DNA from: Microcoleus sp. FACHB-68
GTDB lineage: Bacteria; Cyanobacteriota; Cyanobacteriia; Cyanobacteriales; Oscillatoriaceae
Assembly (NCBI RefSeq): GCF_014695715.1
Contig: NZ_JACJOT010000016.1
Span: 124,001 to 188,000 of the forward strand
Length of the DNA stretch: 64,000 nucleotides
Reading direction: 5' to 3'
Part shown: positions 9,522-17,419 of the stretch, one piece after another
Position numbering within the stretch: the stretch's first letter is position 1
Layout of the letters: the number at the start of each line of letters is the position of its first letter
Notes under the pieces: model-generated
What the model saw: the letters and a program-made list of their open reading frames with translations, nothing else
What the model was told of the DNA's origin: nothing
Databases searched by the model: none
Made by a program: the position numbers and the translations under genes

Positions 9522-11285
9522 ATGACTCAAAACGAATCTTCAACAGCCCTAAGAATTATTCCCCTAGGCGGATTGCACGAAATCGGCAAAAATACGTGCG
9601 TCTTTGAATACAACGACGAAATGATTTTGTTGGATGCCGGTTTAGGATTTCCCAGCGACTCCATGCACGGGGTGAATATTGTCCTGCCAGATATGACCTA
9701 CGTGCGGGAAAACCGGCACAAAATTAAAGGCATGATTGTCACCCACGGTCATGAAGACCACATCGGCGGCATTGCCTTTCACTTAAAGCAATTTGATATT
9801 CCAGTGATTTACGGGCCGCGCTTAGCAATGGCCTTATTGGAAGGCAAACTCGAAGAAGCCGGTGTTTCCAACCGTACCGAACTGAGAAAAGTTGGGCCGC
9901 GCGATATGGTGCGAATTGGCACCTCATTCTTTGTGGAATTCATTCGCAACACCCACTCGATCGCAGACAGCTTCACCGTTGCCATTCATACCCCAGTTGG
10001 CATTCTCATTCACACAGGCGACTTCAAAGTTGACCACACGCCGGTTGATGGCGAATTTTTCGACTTTCAAAGATTGGCTGAGTATGGCGAAAAAGGCGTA
10101 CTGTGCCTGATGAGCGACTCAACTAACTCGGAAACCCCAGGATTTACCCCCTCAGAACGGTCTGTTTATCCCAATTTAGATCGGGTTTTCTCGCAAGTAC
10201 CAGGCCGCTTATTTGTCACGACCTTTGCCTCTTCAGTTCACCGGCTGCAGATGATTTTGGAGCTGGCTAAGAAACACAATCGGATTGTATCTGTCGTTGG
10301 CAGATCCATGCTGAATGTGATCGCACACGCCCGCAACCTAGGTTATATCAAGTGCGAAGATAACTTGTTTGAGCCGTTGCACGCGATTCGCCAGTTACCT
10401 GATGAGCGAGTGTTGATTTTGACCACCGGCTCTCAAGGTGAGCCAATGTCAGCCATGACACGGATTGCTCATGGGGAACACCGGCAGATCAAAATCCGCA
10501 AAGGCGATACCGTCGTCTTCTCCGCTAACCCCATCCCTGGCAATACCATCGCCGTTGTCAACACTATCGACAAGCTGATGATGCAGGGTGCTCACGTGGT
10601 TTATGGCCGAGATAAAGGCATTCACGTTTCCGGGCATGGTTGTCAGGAAGATCAAAAACTGATGATTGCCCTCACCCGTCCGAAATTCTTCTTGCCGGTT
10701 CACGGTGAGCACCGGATGTTAATCCAGCACTCTAAAACCGCTCAGAGTATGGGCATCCCCGCTGAGAATATGGTGATTATCGATAACGGAGATGTTGTTG
10801 CATTAACCGAAACCAGTATGCGGATCGCCGATAAAGTGCCCTCTGGATTGGAACTGGTGGATTCTTCCCGTACGGGTGTTGTGAAAGACAACGTCCTGAA
10901 AGAACGTCAGCAGCTTGCGGAAGACGGTGTCGTGACGATTGCCGCCGCGATTGACTGGAATGGTCAAATGACAGCGCAACCGGAAGTTCACCTGCGAGGG
11001 GTGGTATCATCCGTTGAGCGAATGCTGTTGAAACAGTGGGTCAGCGAAATTCTGGCAGGTTTATTGAATGATCGCTGGACAGAATTTGCCAAACCTTCAA
11101 ATGATGGCGAACTGGAAGTCGATTGGGCCGGCCTTCATGTCCAAATTGAGCGCGAACTGCAACGAATGCTGCGCCGCGAACTGCAAAGCAATCCTTTACT
11201 GGTGTTCTTGATGCAAACGCCTCAAGAACCGCCGATGAAAACTGCCGGTAGACGCCGCCGCCCAACGGCTAAAGTTGCCTCGTAA
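9522..11285 (+). CDS. rnj: Ribonuclease J (metallo-beta-lactamase / beta-CASP)
   Basis: This 587-residue ribonuclease has the zinc motif THGHEDH (His75, His77, Asp79, His80), a beta-CASP insert and late motifs (PVHGEHR) typical of RNase J, an endo- and 5'-exonuclease in mRNA decay and rRNA maturation. The chosen start, ATG 9522, has AAAGGA five bases upstream; a longer frame starting at 9480 lacks support. The basic tail (GRRRRPTAK) may touch RNA. Following dapA is conserved in cyanobacteria. A clear terminator follows. Confidence 0.95.
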   Translation: MTQNESSTALRIIPLGGLHEIGKNTCVFEYNDEMILLDAGLGFPSDSMHGVNIVLPDMTYVRENRHKIKGMIVTHGHEDHIGGIAFHLKQFDIPVIYGPRLAMALLEGKLEEAGVSNRTELRKVGPRDMVRIGTSFFVEFIRNTHSIADSFTVAIHTPVGILIHTGDFKVDHTPVDGEFFDFQRLAEYGEKGVLCLMSDSTNSETPGFTPSERSVYPNLDRVFSQVPGRLFVTTFASSVHRLQMILELAKKHNRIVSVVGRSMLNVIAHARNLGYIKCEDNLFEPLHAIRQLPDERVLILTTGSQGEPMSAMTRIAHGEHRQIKIRKGDTVVFSANPIPGNTIAVVNTIDKLMMQGAHVVYGRDKGIHVSGHGCQEDQKLMIALTRPKFFLPVHGEHRMLIQHSKTAQSMGIPAENMVIIDNGDVVALTETSMRIADKVPSGLELVDSSRTGVVKDNVLKERQQLAEDGVVTIAAAIDWNGQMTAQPEVHLRGVVSSVERMLLKQWVSEILAGLLNDRWTEFAKPSNDGELEVDWAGLHVQIERELQRMLRRELQSNPLLVFLMQTPQEPPMKTAGRRRRPTAKVAS

Positions 11286-11305
11286 TTTAACAGCCAATTA
11301 AGCAA

Positions 11306-11340
11306 ATGAGGGGGAGAGTTTTCTCTTCTCCTCATTTTTT
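11306..11340 (+). terminator. Rho-independent terminator after rnj
   Basis: A long hairpin (ATGAGG-GGGAGAG, TTTT loop, CTCTTCTCCTCAT) is followed directly by TTTTTT. It begins 20 bases after the rnj stop codon. Confidence 0.85.
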
Positions 11341-11431
11341 GTGTGATGCTATATAGCCGGCGCGAGTGCGGTGCGGGAGCAAGGGCTATTGTGCGAAAAT
11401 CAATAAATTGCCACTGCCCGGAGTACAGATT

Positions 11432-13459
11432 ATGCTCGTTGCCGGTAAAATATTGCGGAATCGCTACGAAATCGTCAAGCTGCTGGGAAGCGGCGGGTTC
11501 GGGGACACGTATCTGGCAAAAGATCGGGATTTACCGGGACATCCCCTGTGTGTCGTTAAACACCTGCAACCGAAAGATCCCAACCCCGCCGTGTTGCTGG
11601 TTGCCAGACGTTTGTTTGAAACAGAAGCAGAAGTTTTGTATAAACTTGGCAACAGTTGTGAGCGCATTCCCCGACTGTTTGCCCACTTTGAGGAAACTGG
11701 AGAATTTTATCTCGTTCAAGACTATATTGAGGGGCATGACTTGACGGAGGAACTCACTGAGAACAAGCAGTTGAGTGAGCCTGAAGCAATTAAACTTTTG
11801 CAGGAAATTTTGGGAATTTTGGCGGATGTTCACCACAAAAATATCATCCACCGGGATATCAACCCCAAAAATATCATGCGGAGGAAAAAAGATGACCAAT
11901 TGATGCTGATAGACTTCGGGGCAGTGAAAGAAATCGGCGTACTGATGGTTAACGCACAGGGGCACACCAATGTATCAGTTGCTATTGGCTCTCTCGGTTA
12001 TATGCCTATCGAACAGGCAATGGGTAGACCTAAACCTAGCAGCGATATTTACGCAGTAGGGATGATTGGCATACAAGCACTGACAGGAATCACGCCCAAT
12101 CAATTGCCAGAAGACAATGATGGTGAAGTGATTTGGAAAAATCGCGTTTCTGTCAGCGATGGGTTAGCAGATGTTTTAGACAAAATGGTGCGTTCTCACT
12201 TCACTCAACGTTACCAAGATGCAACAGAAGCGTTACAAGCGCTGAATTCCGTCGCAGCAGCACCTTCTTCACCTACGCCGCTGAATTCCGTCGCAGCAGC
12301 ACCTTCTTCACCTACGCCGCTGAATTCTGTTGCAGCAGCACCTTCTTCACCCACGCCGCTGAATTCTGTTGCAGCAGCACCTTCTTCACCCACGCCGCTG
12401 AATTCCGTTGCAGCAGCACCTTCTTCATCCACCCCAACGACTCCCTCACCTACCAATAAAATAACCCGGCGCACTTTGTTACATCTGACAGCGTTTGCGG
12501 GTGTGGTTGGTGTGGGTTTGGTGATCAGCAAAAATTTTTGGAACCAACAGCCTGAAACCGTAGGAGATAATCCGCACCCGCCTGAACCGGAAACTCCAAC
12601 GTTTGGATTCACAACCGTTACTGTCAATGCCAGGGGAGAAACTGTCAGTCGACAGCACAGACAAGCGGGCGTTTTTGTCGAAAATCTCAGCAACAATGTA
12701 ATTCTAGAAACAGTGGCAATTCCCGGCGGCAAATTTCTCATGGGTTCCCCAGCCACGGAACAAGAGCGAGAGAGCAGTGAAAGTCCCCAGCATTCGGTAA
12801 TGCTACAGCCGTTTTTTTTGGGCAAATACCCTGTCACCCAAGTGCAGTGGCAAGCCGTGATGGGGAATAACCCGGCTCACTTTAGAGGAAATAATAGGCC
12901 GGTAGAAAATGTATCTTGGAATGATGCTATTGCATTTTGCCAGAAACTCTCGAAAAAAACGGGGCGCAACTATCGTTTACCCAGCGAAGCCGAGTGGGAA
13001 TATGCCTGTCGCGCCGGCACCACCACCCCGTTTTACTTTGGTAAGACAATAACGTCTGATTTGGCTAACTATAATAGCGACTACATCTACGCCTCAGCAC
13101 CAAAAGGCGTTAACCGACGAGAAACAACCGATGCCGGGAGTTTTCCACCCAATGCCTTTGGGCTGTATGATATGCACGGCAATGTCTGGGAGTGGTGTCA
13201 AGATGTCTGGCATGAGAATTACAACGGTGCGCCTTCTGATGGCAGTGCGTGGGAAAGTGGTGGAGATATCATTCACTTCTATGGGAGTGAAGAGGGGGCT
13301 TCTAGCCCGTTGAGTAAAAAGCACGGTTATGGCCGGATGCAGCGTGGAGGTTCTTGGTACTTCAACCCCAGGAACTGCCGTAGTGCCAATCGTAGCAGGA
13401 ACGTGCCGGACTATTGGAGCTACTACATTGGTTTTCGGGTAGTGCTTGTTCCCGCATAG
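11432..13459 (+). CDS. Ser/Thr protein kinase fused to a formylglycine-generating-enzyme-like (C-type-lectin fold) domain
   Basis: This 675-residue membrane protein starts at ATG 11432 (GGAG upstream). The kinase domain (about 1-265) has the glycine loop GSGGFGD, VVK lysine, catalytic HRD 140-142 and DFG 161-163. The catalytic-loop position after HRDI is Asn144 rather than the usual Lys, though bacterial kinases with other residues here exist. Next come five copies of a 13-residue Pro/Ser/Ala repeat, one membrane helix (LTAFAGVVGVGLVISKNF), and an FGE-sulfatase domain starting near VAIPGGKFLMGSP. The topology suggests a cytoplasmic kinase and an outer FGE domain acting as sensor. The C-terminal motif GGSW...NCRSA.R...IGFRVV resembles variable regions of diversity-generating retroelements. 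The target is unknown. Confidence 0.9.
   Translation: MLVAGKILRNRYEIVKLLGSGGFGDTYLAKDRDLPGHPLCVVKHLQPKDPNPAVLLVARRLFETEAEVLYKLGNSCERIPRLFAHFEETGEFYLVQDYIEGHDLTEELTENKQLSEPEAIKLLQEILGILADVHHKNIIHRDINPKNIMRRKKDDQLMLIDFGAVKEIGVLMVNAQGHTNVSVAIGSLGYMPIEQAMGRPKPSSDIYAVGMIGIQALTGITPNQLPEDNDGEVIWKNRVSVSDGLADVLDKMVRSHFTQRYQDATEALQALNSVAAAPSSPTPLNSVAAAPSSPTPLNSVAAAPSSPTPLNSVAAAPSSPTPLNSVAAAPSSSTPTTPSPTNKITRRTLLHLTAFAGVVGVGLVISKNFWNQQPETVGDNPHPPEPETPTFGFTTVTVNARGETVSRQHRQAGVFVENLSNNVILETVAIPGGKFLMGSPATEQERESSESPQHSVMLQPFFLGKYPVTQVQWQAVMGNNPAHFRGNNRPVENVSWNDAIAFCQKLSKKTGRNYRLPSEAEWEYACRAGTTTPFYFGKTITSDLANYNSDYIYASAPKGVNRRETTDAGSFPPNAFGLYDMHGNVWEWCQDVWHENYNGAPSDGSAWESGGDIIHFYGSEEGASSPLSKKHGYGRMQRGGSWYFNPRNCRSANRSRNVPDYWSYYIGFRVVLVPA
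12242..12436 (+). repeat. 39-bp tandem repeat, five copies, inside the kinase gene
   Basis: Five near-identical 39-base units begin at 12242, 12281, 12320, 12359 and 12398. Each encodes LNSVAAAPSSPTP; the last unit is slightly altered. Differences are mainly silent (GTC/GTT, CCT/CCC). The array forms the linker between the kinase and the membrane helix and could vary in copy number by slippage. Confidence 0.92.
13345..13446 (+). other. Candidate diversity-generating-retroelement variable region
   Basis: The last ~100 coding bases encode GGSWYFNPRNCRSANR then SRNVPDYWSYYIGFRVV. Conserved framework residues alternate with positions rich in Tyr, Ser, Asn, Phe and Asp, many encoded by NNC codons (TAC, TTC, AAC, AGC, GAC). 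That is the pattern left when AAC codons of a template repeat are randomised at adenines. No template repeat or reverse transcriptase lies in the window, so the assignment is inference; ordinary FGE domains share much of the framework. Confidence 0.4.
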
Positions 13460-13891
13460 AATCAACTGAAACCTCTCTGTATGCAATTGCCACTTTATGC
13501 CGGCTGCCAGAACTTACTAAAGATTTAGCTCCCGTCAAGCCGGCTGCGTTAGTGGATGCCGGCATTGTTTGACTCATCACCTGGAATGAGCGACCGAATT
13601 GAGCCGACAGCAGCATATAAAGCACCGCGTAGTGATATCGATCACTTATGGCGGTGAGAAGAAATATTTAACTTAGTGATGTTAATCCTTTATAAAGTCT
13701 TCACTTTTTGGGCAGAATAACAGAGGAATGCAACAGCATCCCAGTTGCTCAGCTCAAGTTCAGGATTTCTGCGCCGGCTCATAATCAAAGCCAACCCGTT
13801 AACAGCAGCACAAATCCGGGAAACCTAGCTGAGGTCTTGTAGAAAGTCGGCAGAGGCGTGCCTACAACTTCTGCCAACAGAGGAAAAAAAC
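13460..13891. other. Intergenic region with a CRP-like palindrome
   Basis: No convincing gene lies in these 432 bases. The only structured site noticed is AGTGATATCGATCACT at 13631-13646, a perfect palindrome matching the GTGA-N6-TCAC core of CRP-family sites. The promoter of the downstream nitrogenase-associated protein should be here. Confidence 0.5.
13631..13646 (+). promoter_or_regulatory. Possible CRP-family (SyCRP1-like) operator
   Basis: The palindrome AGTGATATCGATCACT contains GTGA-N6-TCAC, the core recognised by cAMP receptor proteins, about 245 bases upstream of the next gene. The outer bases of the TGTGA/TCACA consensus are not matched, so this is only a candidate. Confidence 0.3.
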
Positions 13892-14269
13892 ATGAATGTA
13901 TCCCACAATACCATACGGACAATCACCATTGCAAGCTGGGTCTGGATTGCCAAACCGGAAACCCCTATGAGTGCAGCAACAACAGCGAATTATCCATCTC
14001 AAAAACCCGGCTTCGATCCACTCCAACCCTTGCGGCAGTGGCTCGATCAAGTACAAGTCCAAAACCGCGAATTGGCTCACCGGCTTTGCCAACTGATTCC
14101 CGCTCAGTGCCCGTTTGAGCGCGACATCAAAGTGTTTGGGCGCACCCTGTTTCACATTCCCCCCATGTGCAAGCTCAACCCCCTTTACGAAGAAGTGGTA
14201 GGGCTGCGTTTCCGTGCACTTTGCTATCTAGCAGATAAATGCGGTGAAGATGTCACTCGCTACTGCTAA
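13892..14269 (+). CDS. Mo-dependent nitrogenase C-terminus family protein
   Basis: This 125-residue protein has a C-terminal half (QPLRQWLDQVQVQNRELAHR, then LIPAQCPFERDIKVFGRTL and ALCYLADKCGEDVT) matching the small cyanobacterial family called Mo-dependent nitrogenase C-terminus. Its function is not established; members occur in both diazotrophic and non-diazotrophic strains, so presence does not prove nitrogen fixation. Cysteines in IPAQCPF, PPMCKL, ALCYLADKC and RYC could bind metal. GAGG upstream supports ATG 13892; ATG 13967 would drop 25 poorly conserved residues. No nif genes are nearby. Confidence 0.8.
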   Translation: MNVSHNTIRTITIASWVWIAKPETPMSAATTANYPSQKPGFDPLQPLRQWLDQVQVQNRELAHRLCQLIPAQCPFERDIKVFGRTLFHIPPMCKLNPLYEEVVGLRFRALCYLADKCGEDVTRYC

Positions 14270-14553
14270 TCTTGCACTGATTAAAGCAGTGATTGCCGGC
14301 AACCCACCAACAATCTCAGCTTCCTCACACAACCAATGGTGGCGAGCATTTAAGGCTAATTAACTGCAACGTTTGAACACTTGCCCCGCGTCAACCCGAA
14401 AAAGTCTATTTGGCTCCGCTCTTTTTCTTAGAGACAAAAGCGTTGATGCCGGCGTTATATTCCCAAGCATTGTCTCCTTCAGGGGGCTAAAGATTCTGCA
14501 CCCACATGATACTGTGGCACAGGAAAGATCATCACCCTTGAAGGAGATCGCGA

Positions 14554-16242
14554 ATGAGCCGAAAACCTGCGAACCGGCGTTTTAAAAAGTTCTGGCAAGT
14601 TTTTTTAGTTATCGCTTTATTCTTTAGTTTTTTTGGTGGAATCTACAGTCTGTCTGTTGCTTACAATTATCTGACAGCCTTAGAAATTCCCCAATCTGAA
14701 AGCTCCACATTCACCGCTAACCCTTCATCCTCCTGCGGTAGTGCCACCGGCAGCCCCACAGATAACCCAATAACCGCTCGTTACGGCAATTCCACGTATT
14801 CTTGGACAAATCAAATTAAGTGGAATTGTGTTTATAACATAAAAGATTTTAAAGGTTCCCCAATCGAGCGATTTAATGCCGCGCGAGATGCGGCATCAGC
14901 CGGCGGTGGCGGGGTGGTTTACTTTCCTGCCGGCACTTATAATTTTATCGATAGTATTTCTCTGAAAAATGGAGTTGTTATTCGCGGAGAAACGCCTTCA
15001 GTTAAAGATGCGAAAGCCGGCTCTTATGCTCCCCCGACAAAGTTTGTCTTTCCTAAATACGAGCCAAAATTATCAGGAAACGGAACCCCCAACCAGACAG
15101 CCTTTAAAAAAATTCTAACCGCTTCACCCAATCAAGATAGTAATATTGGTCTTGTCAATATTGATATTAATCGGGCCGGCATTTATTGGGAGGGAGATAC
15201 GAATAGCGGGAAAAACAAAAATATTATGATCTTTGGCATTCGCAACAACAACGTTGCTGATCCAGATCCAAATATTCCCAATCCTTCCTTTCAAGAACCT
15301 TGGATGCGATATAGCCATCGCTTTGCCGCAAATTTAAAAATTAATGCTTATGAAAATGTTTTAGTCGCCAACAATCGGATTAACGACGCGATTACCGACA
15401 ATTACGAGCAACCCGGTTATAAAGTTAGACCGCTTAAAGGCAACAATACTATCACTTATTCCGAAGGTAATAAAGTTCCTTTCCACTACGGCAATCATTA
15501 CGGAATTGTCGTGAATCGTTCCAAAGCCGGTGGTTATAGCCTTGCCGGCAACCCTCAAACCGAGCCAGGATTATTTCGCAAAGGAATTGTTATTCGGGAT
15601 AACTGGGTTTATCACAGTATGCGAGTGGGAATTCAAGCATCAGGTGAGGGTTTAATCGTTCAAGATAATCAAATTCAAGATAGCGAAAATAAACAATGGT
15701 GGACAGATCCCACCGGCATCAAAGAACCTCAAGGTTCCGTCACCTTAGAAAACCGCGCAATTGATTGGTCTGGTTGGAATGTTCGCCTAGAGGGAAATAA
15801 CTATCAAGTTTACCGGCATCGAATCATGGATTCTAAATATCTCAGCGTTGATGGAGAAGGAATTTTAGTTCAAGAATGCTGTGGGGGAACTCAAGTGAAT
15901 GGAGCGACTATTACCAAAAATCAAGGTAATTCTTACATTGGCTTTTATAAAGTTCCCTCAATTCGTAATGTCAATATTACTGAAAACAACTTATTCGATA
16001 ATATCACCAACACTGCACTCATTTATGTTGTGGCAGATACGAATAAACAATCTAATTCAATGGAAAATGTGCAAATTGAAAATAACACAGTAAACGGAGG
16101 AATTTTAGCAAAATCCAGCGCAGGCGGAAGCGGCAACTTAATCAAAAATAATGCCGGTAATAATACAGGAGCAATCGAAGCATCCTGCCATGTAGCAGTT
16201 AGCGGAAATACAGGTTTCCAAACCAAACCTTGCTTAAACTAA
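14554..16242 (+). CDS. Exported right-handed parallel beta-helix (pectate-lyase-like) protein
   Basis: This 562-residue protein starts at ATG 14554 behind AAGGAG. Basic residues and a hydrophobic helix (FLVIALFFSFFGGIYSLSVA, about 15-35) form a signal peptide or membrane anchor. The motif RDAASAGGGGVVYFPAGTYN is the entry strand of pectate-lyase-superfamily beta-helices, followed by many short Asn/Gly/Ile/Val coils (for example NVLVANNRINDAI, GLIVQDNQIQDS). The fold usually binds or cleaves polysaccharide; the substrate and any catalytic residues are not recognisable. It may act in sheath or exopolysaccharide metabolism (inference). It stands alone. Confidence 0.82.
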   Translation: MSRKPANRRFKKFWQVFLVIALFFSFFGGIYSLSVAYNYLTALEIPQSESSTFTANPSSSCGSATGSPTDNPITARYGNSTYSWTNQIKWNCVYNIKDFKGSPIERFNAARDAASAGGGGVVYFPAGTYNFIDSISLKNGVVIRGETPSVKDAKAGSYAPPTKFVFPKYEPKLSGNGTPNQTAFKKILTASPNQDSNIGLVNIDINRAGIYWEGDTNSGKNKNIMIFGIRNNNVADPDPNIPNPSFQEPWMRYSHRFAANLKINAYENVLVANNRINDAITDNYEQPGYKVRPLKGNNTITYSEGNKVPFHYGNHYGIVVNRSKAGGYSLAGNPQTEPGLFRKGIVIRDNWVYHSMRVGIQASGEGLIVQDNQIQDSENKQWWTDPTGIKEPQGSVTLENRAIDWSGWNVRLEGNNYQVYRHRIMDSKYLSVDGEGILVQECCGGTQVNGATITKNQGNSYIGFYKVPSIRNVNITENNLFDNITNTALIYVVADTNKQSNSMENVQIENNTVNGGILAKSSAGGSGNLIKNNAGNNTGAIEASCHVAVSGNTGFQTKPCLN

Positions 16243-16399
16243 TTCATCATAGTTCCCAAGCTGAAAATCTCCGAATCCCACGCTGCCGGCCTATCTCCAA
16301 AACTTCCAGATAGAAAATTTTAAGGAATTACCGAGTTGCAACTTCCCTCGGAATGTCATCATAGTAATAGAGATTTACAGCCACCGAAGGAGGCTCAAA

Positions 16400-16990
16400 G
16401 TTTACACACGTCCTTTAGCTCGTCTGATTGAGCAGCTGCAACGGTTACCCGGAATTGGCCCTAAAACCGCGCAGCGCTTAGCGTTGCATATCCTCAAGCG
16501 ACCAGACACCGAAATTCAAGCGCTGGCCCAAGCTTTAATTGAGGCCAAACAACAGGTCGGGTTGTGTCAAGTGTGTTTTCACCTCTCAGCAGAGCCGGTG
16601 TGCGAAATTTGCCGCAACCCTACCAGGGACAACGAGACGATCTGCGTGGTTGCAGACTCCCGCGACGTGATTGCTTTAGAAAAAACGCGAGAGTATCGCG
16701 GGAAGTATCACGTTTTGGGTGGCGTCATTTCACCAATGGATGGGATTGGCCCAGAGCAACTGAGCATTCAACCCCTCGTGCAGCGGGTGAGTGGACAACA
16801 GATTAAGGAAGTCATTCTGGCCATTAGTCCCAGCGTGGAAGGAGAGACGACGACACTTTATGTGGGCCGATCGCTTAAGCTTTTCACCAAGGTGACGCGC
16901 ATTGCCTTTGGCTTACCGATGGGTGCCGATCTAGAATATGCGGATGAAATGACCCTGGCGCGGGCGTTAGAAGGCCGGCGGGAGTTATAA
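16400..16990 (+). CDS. recR: Recombination mediator RecR, start codon non-canonical (GTT)
   Basis: The frame encodes [20 protein letters not shown] then PKTAQRLA, the conserved N-terminus and helix-hairpin-helix of RecR, followed by a C4 zinc motif (CQVC...CEIC) and a Toprim domain ([15 protein letters not shown]). RecR works with RecF/RecO in loading RecA. The first conserved codon aligned with the usual Met is GTT at 16400, six bases after a perfect AGGAGG; no in-frame ATG, GTG or TTG lies upstream in the readable leader. The first canonical start, TTG 16484, would remove the DNA-binding hairpin. The length from GTT (196 residues) is normal. Either initiation is unusual or one base is wrong. 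Confidence 0.85.
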   Translation, partial: VYTRPLARLIEQLQRLPGIGPKTAQRLALHILKRPDTEIQALAQALIEAKQQVGLCQVCFHLSAEPVCEICRNPTRDNETICVVADSRDVIALEKTREYRGKYHVLGGVISPMDGIGPEQLSIQPLVQRVSGQQIKEVILAISPSVEGETTTLYVGRSLKLFTKVTRIAFGLPMGADLEYADEMTLARALEGRREL

Positions 16991-17419
16991 CAGGTTTCAG
17001 GATGCCAAAATGAAACCGAAGGGCGCTGGCTGTGTGCCGGCCCTATTCCCGCCATTCACTCACCGCCTTAACAGAAATGGAAAATGAGCTGCCGGTGTCA
17101 CTTTTTCCCCTTTCTCTCTTGTTGGTTTCCCTGTAAATCAATCTGATTTAATATTGAAATTGGCCCAACGAGGCGAGGAATGTGCCAACTCGAAATTTTT
17201 AAATAATACAATAACTGCCTTGCTGGTGGTACTATTCTTGATTAATGCAAAAACGACTGTTAGCTCATCAATGCCGGTTTCGCTAGCTATCATATAGAAA
17301 ATACCACAGTCCCCACGGACACCCCACCGAAGAATTGCTAATTAAAAAAAATCTTTGTTTTATCCTACCCAAGGCAGTTAAAGACAGGATTAATGACTCA
17401 CCGTCAAAACTTCTAAGCC
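16991..17419. other. Intergenic region, nothing recognised
   Basis: These 429 bases follow recR. A weak GGTTTCA/TGAAACC inverted repeat just after the stop may terminate recR. The remainder, AT-rich toward 17200-17400, shows no gene; it presumably holds the promoter of the next gene. Confidence 0.5.

Noticed and set aside
12211-12837. 208-codon minus-strand frame across the 39-bp repeat array
   Set aside because: The repeat length is a multiple of three, so all frames stay open; the kinase frame explains the region.
16484-16990. recR starting at TTG 16484
   Set aside because: It would drop the conserved [19 protein letters not shown] helix-hairpin-helix, which is clearly encoded in frame upstream.
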